A stretch of 64,000 nucleotides of DNA from Bacteroidota bacterium (lineage in GTDB: Bacteria > Bacteroidota > Bacteroidia > CAILMK01 > JACPUW01). Under the pieces are notes generated by a model. The model was not told the origin of the DNA, did not search any database, and saw nothing but the letters and a program-made list of their open reading frames with translations. The DNA is taken from positions 70,322 through 134,321 of the forward strand of contig JACPUW010000030.1 in the NCBI GenBank assembly GCA_016192035.1, given 5' to 3'. Each line of letters begins with the position of its first letter. Position 1 is the first letter of the stretch. This document shows positions 33,766 through 43,349 of the stretch, piece by piece. The position numbers and the translations under genes were made by a program.

Positions 33766-35862
33766 TCATCGGGTAAATGCCGGTGCCATGCCTCCATCTA
33801 CATTTATGCTGTTGCCGGTGGTTTTGCTGAGTAGGCTCACTAAGGCAAATGCCGCATTCGCCACATCTTCAGGCCTTATTATTTCTGACATGAGGTTGCG
33901 TTTGGCATAAAATTCAGGCAGCTCATTTACAGTGATGCCATAAGCCCGGGCCCGGCCTTCTGCCCAAGCACCTTCCCAAATCTTGCTGCCCAATATGATG
34001 CCGTCAGGATTTATCGTGTTTACCCTGACCTTTTTGGGTCCCAATTCTGCTGCCAATAAGCGGGCCATATGCTGCTGGGCCGCCTTGGCGGTGCCATAGC
34101 CCACGTTGTTGGGGCCGGCCACCAAGCCATTTTTGCTGGCAATACATACTATATCCCCACCAAGTCCTTGTTTATTAAGTATATCGCTGGCGTGTTTTGC
34201 CAAGAAAAATTGCCCCTTCACCAGTACGTCTTGCAGCAGTTCCCAGTCGGCTTCGGTGTGTTCTTCCAGGGGTTTTGAAATAGCGAGTCCAGCAGCATGT
34301 ACCACTATGTCAATGCCCCCAAAGGCCAATACCGCTTGACGAATGGCCTCAAGTACATCGACTTCACTGGTTACATCCATTGGCAGCATCTTGTTGGTCA
34401 GTGGGTTAAGGGCCGCCATTGAGGCGTGTAACCTTTCTTCGACATGGTCGCACCACACCACGCAAGCCCCTTCATCCTGGAATTTCTTGGCCACCGCCCC
34501 ACCTAAACCACCGCCCGCCCCGGTTACCAGGGCAATTTTTCCCGTAAGGGGTTTTTCCTTGGGCATACGCTGCAATTTGGCTTCTTCAAGTAGCCAATAT
34601 TCTATGTCAAAGGCTTCCTGGCGGGGAAGCGAGGTGTAATTCGATAATATTTCCGCCCCGCGCATCACATTGATGGCGTTTGTGTAAAACTGCGCGGCCA
34701 CCTGTGCGGTGTGCTTGTCCTTGGCAAAAGTGAACATGCCCACCCCAGGCCAGAGTATGACCACAGGATTTGGATCGCGCATGGGTGGGCTATCTCCATG
34801 TTTGCATTGGTGGTAGTACGCTTCGTATTCCCGTCTATAACCTTCAAAAACAGGCAATAATTTTTCATTAAGGGCGGTAGTCCCGGCGTCTGCATCTTCT
34901 ATGTCCAAGGGCAGGATCATGGGGGCTATCTTGGTGCGCAAGAAGTGGTCGGGGCAGGAGGTGCCCATAGGGGCAAGGTGTGGCAATTTGTGGCTGTTTA
35001 CAAATTCCATCACCGATGCGTTGTCGTCAAAATGTCCTACCATATGCCTGGCTGCCGAACAGAAACCGCGCAGTATGGGCATGACCTGCATGGCGGCGGT
35101 GTGCCGTTGAGTGGCGTCAAGCAGGCCAAGTTTTGCGCCGCCAAATGCGCTTTTTGCAGAAACCTGTTTGTTCATAAGGTATTGGGCGGCCTGTTCTATT
35201 ATTTGTAGGCTGTTTTCATAGCATGATTTTGAAGTTTCGCCCCAGGTAAACAATCCATGGCCTGCCAGCACCATGCCCTGGATGCCCGGTTGTGACAATA
35301 GACATTTTTCCAGTTGCAATGCCAGGTCAAACCCGGGCCTTTGCCAAGGCACCCAGCCCAGTTTGCCGCCCCAGATCTCTTTTGTTATCCGCTCACTGTC
35401 ACGTGAAGCCGCCACGGCAATCACCGCATCGGGGTGTAGGTGGTCTATGTGCTTGAATGGAAGAAGGCCGTGGAGCGGCGTGTCTATGGATGGTGACTTG
35501 CTATTGGTATCAAACAGGCAATGCGACAATAGGCCAACCATGTCATCTTCATGTTGTTTGCCCTTGTACATCCTTTTCAGGCCTTGAAGTCGGTTACAAT
35601 ACAGGCCTGCAATGCCAGACCGGGTCAATGTGCCCAAATCGCCACCAGAGCCCTTAATCCACATTACCTCTACCATGTCGCCTGTCATGGGGTCTATTTC
35701 CCATAGCTTGCATGAGGTGTTCCCTCCGCCGTAATTGGTAATCCTTACATCGCGGCCCAAGAGATTTGAGCGGTACAGAAACAGGGCGATTTGGTTGTTT
35801 CCAAAACTTTCCGCCTTTCTATCATCCCATAAATAATCAACGTGTTGGTATTTGCGCAGCAT
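33766..35862 (-). CDS. rhaEW: Bifunctional rhamnulose-1-phosphate aldolase / L-lactaldehyde dehydrogenase
   Basis: A 698-residue fusion. Residues 1-430 are a class II aldolase/adducin domain with GGNTSCKLWE, IKGSGGDLGTL and zinc-binding histidines in KHIDHLHPDAV and GHGLFTWG; it should split L-rhamnulose 1-phosphate into DHAP and L-lactaldehyde. Residues 455-698 are a short-chain dehydrogenase with ALVTGAGGGLGGAVA, the Ser region IASKNG and YGTAKAA, expected to oxidise lactaldehyde to lactate with NAD. The fusion channels the toxic aldehyde to the next enzyme. It is the first gene of the leftward rhamnose operon and is divergent from the GH78 gene across 101 bases, which must hold both promoters. 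Confidence 0.93.
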   Translation of the reverse strand: MLRKYQHVDYLWDDRKAESFGNNQIALFLYRSNLLGRDVRITNYGGGNTSCKLWEIDPMTGDMVEVMWIKGSGGDLGTLTRSGIAGLYCNRLQGLKRMYKGKQHEDDMVGLLSHCLFDTNSKSPSIDTPLHGLLPFKHIDHLHPDAVIAVAASRDSERITKEIWGGKLGWVPWQRPGFDLALQLEKCLLSQPGIQGMVLAGHGLFTWGETSKSCYENSLQIIEQAAQYLMNKQVSAKSAFGGAKLGLLDATQRHTAAMQVMPILRGFCSAARHMVGHFDDNASVMEFVNSHKLPHLAPMGTSCPDHFLRTKIAPMILPLDIEDADAGTTALNEKLLPVFEGYRREYEAYYHQCKHGDSPPMRDPNPVVILWPGVGMFTFAKDKHTAQVAAQFYTNAINVMRGAEILSNYTSLPRQEAFDIEYWLLEEAKLQRMPKEKPLTGKIALVTGAGGGLGGAVAKKFQDEGACVVWCDHVEERLHASMAALNPLTNKMLPMDVTSEVDVLEAIRQAVLAFGGIDIVVHAAGLAISKPLEEHTEADWELLQDVLVKGQFFLAKHASDILNKQGLGGDIVCIASKNGLVAGPNNVGYGTAKAAQQHMARLLAAELGPKKVRVNTINPDGIILGSKIWEGAWAEGRARAYGITVNELPEFYAKRNLMSEIIRPEDVANAAFALVSLLSKTTGNSINVDGGMAPAFTR

Positions 35863-35950
35863 GGTATGCAGTCTTTGGTGGCGAAAGCTAGCACTCAGGC
35901 ATTGTTCCCTTTCAGTGCGATTGCCAATTTCTGCATTATTTCGCTTAGAC

Positions 35951-35958
35951 TACCTTTA
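35951..35958 (+). promoter_or_regulatory. Candidate -7 box for the GH78 gene
   Basis: TACCTTTA, one mismatch from TAnnTTTG, lies five bases before the rhamnosidase ATG. A TTTCTG element stands about 20 bases upstream. Transcription would start almost at the ATG. The 101-base divergent gap also serves the rhamnose operon. Confidence 0.3.
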
Positions 35959-35963
35959 GCCTT

Positions 35964-38648
35964 ATGAACAGGTTACCCGCCACCGTATTGCTCTCCATTG
36001 TCATGTCAACTGCGTTGCATGCCCTATCCATCAAACATTTACGGGTGGAAGGCTTGGTAGATCCCATGGGCATTGAGTACCGCTCGCCCCGGTTTGGTTG
36101 GATATTGGAATCGGCCAACATAGGGGTGATGCAGGTAGAGTATCAAATTGAAATAACAGACGATCAAGGAAATAACTGGTCTTCTGGCTGGGTAATGAGC
36201 GAAAGGAGCCAATGGGTAGGGACGGCATTTGTGGCGCGACCGGGTACGGCTTATCAATGGAAGGTATCCGCCAAAGACAATCAGGGCCACTTGGCCACCA
36301 GTGGCTTGGCTTATTTTGAAACGGGCTTATGGGGCCAATGGAAGGCCGAATGGATAACTGTGCCCTGGGCCGAGAATCCACGGGCTACCAATCCTGTCCA
36401 GCGCTACAAAAAGGCATTTTCACTGCCCCAACAGGTGGTGAGGGCTAGGCTGTATATCACTTCATTAGGGCTGTATAAAGCCCTGGTTAACGGCCAACCG
36501 GTGACAAATACTTGCCTAAACCCAGGTTGGACTTCATACCCAAATCGGATTCAATATCAGGCGTATGACGTGACATCACTGCTTGGGGTAGGGGCCAATG
36601 CGCTTTGTGTAGAGTTGGCCGAAGGCTGGCACAGGGGCAGGATAAACTATCGGGGCAAAGAAGCTATACCGTATAAAGAAAAATGTTGCCTGTTGGCCCA
36701 AATGGAAATCACCTTGGCTAACGGTAAAACCCTGCGCGTGACCACCGATAAATCTTGGATTTGTACCGTGTCAAATATCTTGGAAGCATCCATTTATGAC
36801 GGTGAAGTCGCTTTTTTTTCGGCCAATGCGGATGACTGGGCCCAGCCTGGATCCGCCAAGGATTGGCAGCAGGTACAAACTGTCAATGAATTGGGGTACA
36901 ATAATATAATAGGCCAACACGCGCCACAGGTGGCGGTTATGGATACCCTGTATGCCAAACATGTTACCCGTCAAGGTGATAGTGTTTCGGTGTTTGATTT
37001 TGGGCAGGTGATTACGGGTTGGGTTTCAATAGCATTTACCAATAATTTGCCAAAGACGGTGCGTATAGAGCACGCCGAGGCCTTGACCGCCGATGGGTCA
37101 TTTTACACCGCCAATCTCCGTTCGGCCAGGGCTGAGATTTGCCTAAGTGGCAATTGCCCGGGTTATACCCCTCAGTTTACCTATATGGGGTTTAGATATG
37201 TGCGGGTATCAGGGATTCCTTTTCATCAAATTGCTTCCATCCATGCCCAGGTGGTGCATTCCAAATTGGCGCGAAGCTCAAGTTTTGTTTGCGGGGATAC
37301 ATTAGTAAATAAATTATATAACAACATTTTATGGAGCCAAAAAGGCAATTTTTTGGATATACCTACCGACTGCCCACAGCGCGATGAGCGAATGGGATGG
37401 ACGGGTGATGCACAGGTGTTTAGTATTACGGCGGCGTATAACATGGAGGTATCTGCCTTTTTTAGAAAATGGCTGGCTGACCTAGCGGCTGACCAGTACC
37501 CCGATGGCTCGGTGCCTTGGGTGGTACCCAATGTGTTTCCCTACCAAACGCCGCCTTCGGCTGGCTGGGCTGATGCGGCGGCCATAGTGCCTTGGAACAT
37601 GTATGTTTTTTATGGCGACCGGACCGCACTTATGGAGGCCTACCCTTCCATGAAGGCCTGGGCAGGATATATGATAGGGCATTCAACCCGGGGGTTGTAC
37701 CAAGGTGTTAAACATTTTGGTGACTGGCTTTCATACAATCCTGACGATGACCGCGATGGAAAGGCCGCCGTAACGGAAAAGGATTTCATAGCCCAAGCCT
37801 ACTACACGCATACCCTATTTATCCTTTCACAGGCTGCCCAAGAGCTGGGCATGGATGATGAAAAAGGGGAATTTGATATGGCATATGCAGATGCTTGGAA
37901 AGCCTTCAATCTGGAATATGTTACCCGAAGCGGACGACTGGTATCGGGCACACAAACGGCCTACACCTTAGCCTTGGCATTTCATTTATTGCCCGATTCC
38001 CTTAGGCCTCAGGCCGCCTTACGCTTGGCGCAAAATGTGCGCAGATACGGCCACATCAGCACGGGTTTTTTGGGCACCCCTTTGCTCTGTCAGGTCCTTA
38101 CCCAGTTTGGTTATCACGCCGATGCGTATCAGCTTCTCCTCAACCAACAATACCCATCGTGGCTTTACCCCATCACCCTGGGAGCCACCACCATTTGGGA
38201 GCGATGGGACGGCGTAAAGGAGGATGGGAGTTTCCAGAATCCAAGTATGAATTCATTTAACCACTATGCCTATGGAGCCATAGGGGCATGGCTCTTCGGG
38301 TCTGTGCTGGGAATAAAGCCAGATTTTGAAGCGCCTGGTTTTCAATATTTTGTGCTTTCACCGGTACCAAATGGGGATTTGGGGCATGCCAGTGGCAGCT
38401 ACTATGGGCCGTATGGCTCAATAGAATTGGGCTGGAAGCACCAGGGCAATGGCCTTTTTGAGGGTAGTTGTACCGTCCCGAGTAATGCATCTGCCCGTTT
38501 TGAACCGCCATTGGGATTTGAGTTGGATTGGATCCGCCATGAAAATGGTGTCCAAGTGCCTATTGTACAATTGGCTGGAAAACAATTGGCTAAATTGCCA
38601 TCAGGCAAATACACTTTTGCACTTAGAGAAATGGACTATGGCAAATGA
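35964..38648 (+). CDS. Secreted alpha-L-rhamnosidase, GH78
   Basis: An 894-residue exported enzyme that releases terminal L-rhamnose from plant or algal glycosides. A signal peptide covers about residues 1-22. The N-terminal beta domains include SLGLYKALVNGQPVTNTCLNPGW, typical of the rhamnosidase N-domain. The (alpha/alpha)6 catalytic domain begins near residue 460 with DIPTDCPQRDERMGWTGDA, where the Glu of DERMGW is the family's general acid, and TIWERWDG near residue 740 holds the second catalytic Glu. Length is normal. Divergent from the rhamnose catabolic operon, it supplies that operon's substrate. No T9SS tail is present, so it is probably periplasmic or surface-retained by another route. 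A hairpin follows its stop. Confidence 0.94.
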   Translation: MNRLPATVLLSIVMSTALHALSIKHLRVEGLVDPMGIEYRSPRFGWILESANIGVMQVEYQIEITDDQGNNWSSGWVMSERSQWVGTAFVARPGTAYQWKVSAKDNQGHLATSGLAYFETGLWGQWKAEWITVPWAENPRATNPVQRYKKAFSLPQQVVRARLYITSLGLYKALVNGQPVTNTCLNPGWTSYPNRIQYQAYDVTSLLGVGANALCVELAEGWHRGRINYRGKEAIPYKEKCCLLAQMEITLANGKTLRVTTDKSWICTVSNILEASIYDGEVAFFSANADDWAQPGSAKDWQQVQTVNELGYNNIIGQHAPQVAVMDTLYAKHVTRQGDSVSVFDFGQVITGWVSIAFTNNLPKTVRIEHAEALTADGSFYTANLRSARAEICLSGNCPGYTPQFTYMGFRYVRVSGIPFHQIASIHAQVVHSKLARSSSFVCGDTLVNKLYNNILWSQKGNFLDIPTDCPQRDERMGWTGDAQVFSITAAYNMEVSAFFRKWLADLAADQYPDGSVPWVVPNVFPYQTPPSAGWADAAAIVPWNMYVFYGDRTALMEAYPSMKAWAGYMIGHSTRGLYQGVKHFGDWLSYNPDDDRDGKAAVTEKDFIAQAYYTHTLFILSQAAQELGMDDEKGEFDMAYADAWKAFNLEYVTRSGRLVSGTQTAYTLALAFHLLPDSLRPQAALRLAQNVRRYGHISTGFLGTPLLCQVLTQFGYHADAYQLLLNQQYPSWLYPITLGATTIWERWDGVKEDGSFQNPSMNSFNHYAYGAIGAWLFGSVLGIKPDFEAPGFQYFVLSPVPNGDLGHASGSYYGPYGSIELGWKHQGNGLFEGSCTVPSNASARFEPPLGFELDWIRHENGVQVPIVQLAGKQLAKLPSGKYTFALREMDYGK

Positions 38649-38679
38649 TAGGGGGCCAGCCAGCTTTGCCACCCCCTAT
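38648..38679 (+). terminator. Hairpin after the rhamnosidase gene
   Basis: ATAGGGGG at 38648-38655 pairs perfectly with CCCCCTAT at 38672-38679 around a 16-base loop, starting on the stop codon. There is no U-run behind it, so termination is only a suggestion. Confidence 0.35.
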
Positions 38680-38792
38680 GGATAGCCCTACAGTGCTTGA
38701 CAATTAGTGTTTTATCAGCAGAAAATGAATGCCATACAGAACTGGGATTCAATGCTCTGGGCCAGGTAGCAGCATGAACTGCGCGTTTGGAA

Positions 38793-40688
38793 TCACATGG
38801 CTCCTTTCACTATTTCTTCCACTACCAGGGGGTCTAGCAGGGTAGTAATGTCGCCCAGGTTTTCAGGTTCGCCTTCGGCCACTTTTCTCAGTATCCGGCG
38901 CATGATCTTACCCGATCGGGTTTTTGGTAGTCCGCTCACAAACTGTATCTTGTCGGGTCGGGCTATGGGGCCAATTTGCTGGGCCACCGTTTCGCATATT
39001 TCACCGCGCAGGTTTTCTTCATTGCCCGGTTGCTTCTTGCATATCACATAGGCATAAATGCCCTGTCCTTTTATGGGATGTGGATACCCCACCACTGCCG
39101 ATTCTGCCACATGCGGGTCTGCATTTATGGCGTTTTCAATTTCAGCGGTGCCAAATCGGTGACCGCTCACATTTATGACATCGTCAACCCTTCCTATGAT
39201 GCGGTACATGCCATTTTGGTCGCGTTTGGCACCATCACCGGTGAGGTAGTAGCCCTTAAACTTAGAAAAATACGTTTCGCGGCACCGCGTATGGTCGCCA
39301 TAAGTGGTCCTGATGATGGATGGCCAGGGAAATTTTATGGCCAAAAAACCCTCTACATGGTTCTGGGTAATCTCCTTGCCCTCATTGGTGAGCAAAACAG
39401 CTTGCACCCCGGGCAGCGGAAGACCGGCATAAGAAGGTTTTGTGGGGCACAAGTTGCCCAGTGCTGAGATCATTATGCCACCCGTTTCAGTTTGCCACCA
39501 TGTATCTACCACCGGACACCGCTCCTTACCCACATGGATATTGTACCAGTGCCAGGCTTCCTCATTTATGGGTTCTCCCACAGTGCCAATCACTTTCAGC
39601 GAGTTCAGGTGGTAGCTCATTACGTGCTCGTCGCCGGCTGCCATTAGCGACCGAATGGCGGTAGGTGCGGTATAGAAAATGTTCACGGAGTGCTTGTCAC
39701 ACACTTGCCAAAACCGCCCAGGATCTGGATAGGTGGGTATGCCTTCAAACATCAGGGTGGTAGCACCATTGAGCAATGGGCCATATACTATGTAGGAGTG
39801 CCCCGTTATCCAGCCAATATCGGCGGTACACCAATAAATATCGCTTTCGTCATACTGAAACACGTTTTGGAATGTGTAGCCCACATACACCATGTACCCA
39901 CCACAGGTATGGACCACTCCTTTTGGTTTGCCGGTAGAGCCTGATGTGTAGAGTATAAAGAGGTTATCTTCGGCATCCATGGGTTGCGCAGGGCATTCAT
40001 CGCCCACATGGGCCAATTCTTCATGGTAATACACGTCGCGGCCAGGTACCAGGTCCAGGCCCCAGTTGGTCCGGTTTACTACCAACACTTTTTTCACCGA
40101 AGGACAATCTTCTAATGCTTCATCCACTACGCGCTTGATAGGCAGCTCCTTGGCGCCACGGAAGGCGCCATCTGAGGTAATTACCATTTTGCATTTGGAG
40201 TCATTGATCCGGTCAGATAGCGACTGGGCAGAAAACCCTGCAAACACTACAGAATGGACCGCGCCCAAACGGGCACACGCCAAGCTTGCAATGAGCAGTT
40301 CAGGGATCATGGGTAGGTAAATACATACCCTATCGCCTTTTGATATGCCATTGCGCTTGAGTATGTTGGCCATTTGGCACACCTTCCGGTGAAGTTCTTT
40401 GTACGTGTAGCGCTGAAAACGTTCCTTGGGGTCATTGGGCTCCCAAATCAGGGCTAGTTTGTTGCCCCGTTTTTCCAGGTGACGGTCAAGACAGTTTTCG
40501 GTGATATTGCATGTGCCTCCTACAAACCACTTGATATCAGGTCCGTCAAAATCCCATTGCAACACATCGTTCCATTTTTTGCTCCAGGTAAACGTTTGGG
40601 CTATCTCCCCCCAAAAACCGGCAGGATCCTCTACGCTTTTGTGGTATGCAGCCAGGTATTCATCAAATGAGTGTATGCGGTATGCCAT
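38793..40688 (-). CDS. acs: Acetyl-CoA synthetase, AMP-forming
   Basis: A 631-residue enzyme that activates acetate to acetyl-CoA in the cytoplasm. The AMP-binding P-loop YTSGSTGKPKGVVHT, the DTWWQTETGG acyl-AMP motif, the hinge TGDGAKRDQNG, and the C-terminal TRSGKIMRRILRK with the conserved acetylatable Lys are all visible. The frame is open a further 88 codons upstream, but the ATG at 40688 gives the family N terminus (MAYRIHSFDEYLAAYHKS), so the earlier starts are rejected. It is divergent from the mevalonate operon over 269 bases. Acetyl-CoA from this reaction could feed HMG-CoA synthesis, but joint regulation is not shown. Confidence 0.96.
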   Translation of the reverse strand: MAYRIHSFDEYLAAYHKSVEDPAGFWGEIAQTFTWSKKWNDVLQWDFDGPDIKWFVGGTCNITENCLDRHLEKRGNKLALIWEPNDPKERFQRYTYKELHRKVCQMANILKRNGISKGDRVCIYLPMIPELLIASLACARLGAVHSVVFAGFSAQSLSDRINDSKCKMVITSDGAFRGAKELPIKRVVDEALEDCPSVKKVLVVNRTNWGLDLVPGRDVYYHEELAHVGDECPAQPMDAEDNLFILYTSGSTGKPKGVVHTCGGYMVYVGYTFQNVFQYDESDIYWCTADIGWITGHSYIVYGPLLNGATTLMFEGIPTYPDPGRFWQVCDKHSVNIFYTAPTAIRSLMAAGDEHVMSYHLNSLKVIGTVGEPINEEAWHWYNIHVGKERCPVVDTWWQTETGGIMISALGNLCPTKPSYAGLPLPGVQAVLLTNEGKEITQNHVEGFLAIKFPWPSIIRTTYGDHTRCRETYFSKFKGYYLTGDGAKRDQNGMYRIIGRVDDVINVSGHRFGTAEIENAINADPHVAESAVVGYPHPIKGQGIYAYVICKKQPGNEENLRGEICETVAQQIGPIARPDKIQFVSGLPKTRSGKIMRRILRKVAEGEPENLGDITTLLDPLVVEEIVKGAM

Positions 40689-40711
40689 AGTGTTTGCTTG
40701 AATAAGTGGGG

Positions 40712-40740
40712 CTAAAATAGGTTTTTTTGGTGCGGTACAA
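40712..40740 (-). promoter_or_regulatory. Candidate acs promoter
   Basis: On the minus strand TTG is followed after 18 bases by TATTTTAG, a partial match to the Bacteroidota TTG/TAnnTTTG pattern, 23 bases before the acs ATG. Confidence 0.3.
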
Positions 40741-40957
40741 GCTTGCCAAATGGCATTCCATTGGCCTAATGGGAAGGATTTGCCATAGGTGGAGTGGACT
40801 GTTCTGACATGGGGTAAGGAATGGATGATTGCCCCTGTTGCCGTACTGGCTGCCCTTTGATTTTGGCCTAATTGCGGCAAATGCGGGTGCATGGATACCT
40901 TTGGCAAAACAATCGGTGCCCTAAGTTGTTTGGAACTCACATTCATACCCATTTATA

Positions 40958-41983
40958 ATGCCCGCATCAGGCCCCAATGACCCAGCCAATATGAGTGACA
41001 GAAAAGCTGACCATATTGAGCTGGCTTTTCAATCGCAGATGGGTACCGCCCAACAAGACGATAGGTTCAATTATGAACCAATGCTGAGTGGCTACCACAA
41101 TGAATTGCCTGCATATTGGTTTGACAATAAGAAACTTGGTGCCCCAATATGGGTTTCGAGCATGACTGGAGGCACCGAAAAGGCCTATGCCATAAACCAG
41201 CACCTGGCAGCGGCATGCGCTGAGTTTGGACTGGGCATGGGCTTGGGTTCTTGTAGGCCTTTGCTCAATGGCAAATCGAGGTTTAACGATTTTAATCTTA
41301 GGCCAATCATAGGCCCAGACTTGCCGTTCTATGCCAACCTAGGCATAGCGCAAGTGTCACATTTGATACATCTTAACCGCCAGCAGGAAATAGTGGATCT
41401 AGTAGCCGATCTTCATGCCGATGGGCTGATAGTACATGTGAACCCACTGCAGGAATGGCTTCAGCCGGAAGGCGATAGGTATGCCGGGCCACCAGTGCAG
41501 GTAGTGGAACAGCTATGGTCAACCACCGGCCTAAAAGTGATTGTTAAGGAAGTGGGCCAGGGTTTTGGCCCAGATAGTTTACTGGCATTGATGAAAATGC
41601 CCCTGGTAGCAATCGATTTTGCGGCCCTCGGCGGCACCAATTTCGCGCTGCTTGAAATGCTCAGGAGCAGTGAAGCAGTGAGCCATGCCTATAGTGCCCT
41701 GGCACAGGTGGGCCATAGCGCAAACCAAATGATTGACATGACCAACCAACTGTTCGATTCACAGGTCGCCCTTTCCTGCCACACCGTCATTGTTTCAGGG
41801 GGTATAAGGAATTTTCTGGATGGGTACTACTGCATAAACAAAATCAAAACAAACGCCGTTTATGGCCAGGCTTCTATGCTGCTTAGGTATGCCCAAGAAA
41901 GTTACCAAGCACTGCGTGAGTACTTAGTTTTGCAAATAGAAGGCCTCAAACTGGCAAATGCATTTTTAAAAGTTAAGCCTTAA
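40958..41983 (+). CDS. fni: Isopentenyl-diphosphate delta-isomerase, type 2
   Basis: A 341-residue FMN/NADPH-dependent isomerase that interconverts IPP and DMAPP. The N-terminal RKADHIELAF and the FMN-site segments PIWVSSMTGGTEKA, VKEVGQGFGPDSL and DFAALGGTNFALLE are characteristic. The first ATG is used here; an ATG at 40991 (MSDRKADHIELAF) also gives a plausible N terminus. It is the first of four mevalonate-pathway genes in the same direction with gaps of 3, 4 and 73 bases. It is type 2 (Fni), not the zinc-dependent type 1 enzyme. Its position before the pathway's decarboxylase supports the function. Confidence 0.93.
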   Translation: MPASGPNDPANMSDRKADHIELAFQSQMGTAQQDDRFNYEPMLSGYHNELPAYWFDNKKLGAPIWVSSMTGGTEKAYAINQHLAAACAEFGLGMGLGSCRPLLNGKSRFNDFNLRPIIGPDLPFYANLGIAQVSHLIHLNRQQEIVDLVADLHADGLIVHVNPLQEWLQPEGDRYAGPPVQVVEQLWSTTGLKVIVKEVGQGFGPDSLLALMKMPLVAIDFAALGGTNFALLEMLRSSEAVSHAYSALAQVGHSANQMIDMTNQLFDSQVALSCHTVIVSGGIRNFLDGYYCINKIKTNAVYGQASMLLRYAQESYQALREYLVLQIEGLKLANAFLKVKP

Positions 41984-41986
41984 CAT

Positions 41987-43345
41987 ATGAATATCAGAGA
42001 GTTTAAGGACAAGGCAATTTCAGGGTTTTCTAAGCTAACCAAGCAGGAAAAGATAGAATGGCTCATTAGCAACGTGTTTGAAAACCCTAGGGAGGTTATA
42101 CGCGAGTTTACCGAATACTGGCACAAGGACGAAACACGGCAAAGGGTCTTTGACGAAATATCTGAAAATACGCTTACCAATTTCTACCTACCCTACGGGG
42201 TTGCGCCTAACTTTCTTATCAACAATAAGATGTATGTGGTGCCTATGGTTATTGAAGAAAGTTCGGTGGTGGCCGCAGCGGCCAAAGCTGCCAAGTTTTG
42301 GCTGGACAAGGGTGGTTTTTCTACCCAAGTGCTCTCTACCATAAAAATAGGCCAAGTCCATTTCAAATGGACAGGTGACGGTGAGGCCTTAAGGGCGCAT
42401 ATGCCGGTCATTAAGCAATCGTTGAGGCAAGCGGTAAAACCCCTCACCGAAAATATGGAGAAACGCGGTGGGGGCTTGATTGACATAGAATTAATAGACT
42501 TTACCGATACCGAAGAAGATTTGTACCAGTTGCGCGCCAGTTTTGAAACCTGCGACAGTATGGGAGCCAATTTTATAAACTCCTGTTTAGAGGAATTTGG
42601 CAGAAACCTTCCCATATTACTGTCAGATAATGAGCGGTTTTTGACTGGAAAGGGGCAGTGTGAAGTGCTCATGTGCATCTTGAGCAACTTTACGCCAGAA
42701 AGCCTGGTACGCGCAGAAGTATCATGCGCAGTTGAAGATTTTGGCTTGGTAGAAGGCTTGCCTGCCGAGCAATTTGCCAATCGATTTGCCCAAGCAGTGC
42801 GCATAGCTGAGATTGACCCTTACCGGGCTACCACACATAATAAGGGAATTTTTAATGGTATTGACGCGGTGATTCTGGCTACTGGAAATGATTTTAGGGC
42901 GGTGGAGGCCTGTGGCCACGCTTATGCTTCCAGTAGTGGGCGCTACTCCAGTTTGTCTCATGCCGAAGTGTCCAATGGCCGATTCAGGTTCTGGTTGGAC
43001 TTCCCCATGTCGGTAGGTACCGTTGGTGGGTTGACTAAGGTACACCCACTGGCCAAGCGTTCGCTGGAGTTGCTGGGTAAACCCAGTGCCAAGGAACTCA
43101 TGCAGATAGTAGCCGCTGTGGGCCTGGCCCAAAACTTTGGTGCGGTAAAGGCATTGGTCACTTCAGGTATTCAAAAAGGGCATATGAAAATGCACCTGAA
43201 CAACATACTCGCCAACTTTGAAGCTAATGCCTATGAAGCCGAACGCGCCAAGGAGTATTTCCTTGACAAAGTAGTGAGTTTTGCTTCTGTCCGTGAGTTT
43301 ATTCAAGGCATCAGGGCTGGTGCCATAAAGAATTTCAAGGCCTAA
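41987..43345 (+). CDS. mvaA: Hydroxymethylglutaryl-CoA reductase, class II
   Basis: A 452-residue HMG-CoA reductase that makes mevalonate. It lacks membrane helices, as class II bacterial enzymes do. Recognisable motifs are VIEESSVVAAAAKAAKFW with the catalytic Glu, CDSMGANFINSC (the DxMGxN motif), GTVGGLTKVHPLAKRSLELLG, and the C-terminal KGHMKMHLNNI with the catalytic His. It starts three bases after fni and is followed four bases later by the GHMP kinase, so the genes form one operon. Class II enzymes work as biosynthetic or degradative forms; here the pathway context indicates biosynthesis. Confidence 0.95.
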   Translation: MNIREFKDKAISGFSKLTKQEKIEWLISNVFENPREVIREFTEYWHKDETRQRVFDEISENTLTNFYLPYGVAPNFLINNKMYVVPMVIEESSVVAAAAKAAKFWLDKGGFSTQVLSTIKIGQVHFKWTGDGEALRAHMPVIKQSLRQAVKPLTENMEKRGGGLIDIELIDFTDTEEDLYQLRASFETCDSMGANFINSCLEEFGRNLPILLSDNERFLTGKGQCEVLMCILSNFTPESLVRAEVSCAVEDFGLVEGLPAEQFANRFAQAVRIAEIDPYRATTHNKGIFNGIDAVILATGNDFRAVEACGHAYASSSGRYSSLSHAEVSNGRFRFWLDFPMSVGTVGGLTKVHPLAKRSLELLGKPSAKELMQIVAAVGLAQNFGAVKALVTSGIQKGHMKMHLNNILANFEANAYEAERAKEYFLDKVVSFASVREFIQGIRAGAIKNFKA

Positions 43346-43349
43346 GTGT

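Noticed and set aside
40689-40952. An 88-residue N-terminal extension of acetyl-CoA synthetase.
   Set aside because: The family N terminus starts at 40688, the extra residues have no homology pattern, and they would fill the divergent promoter region.
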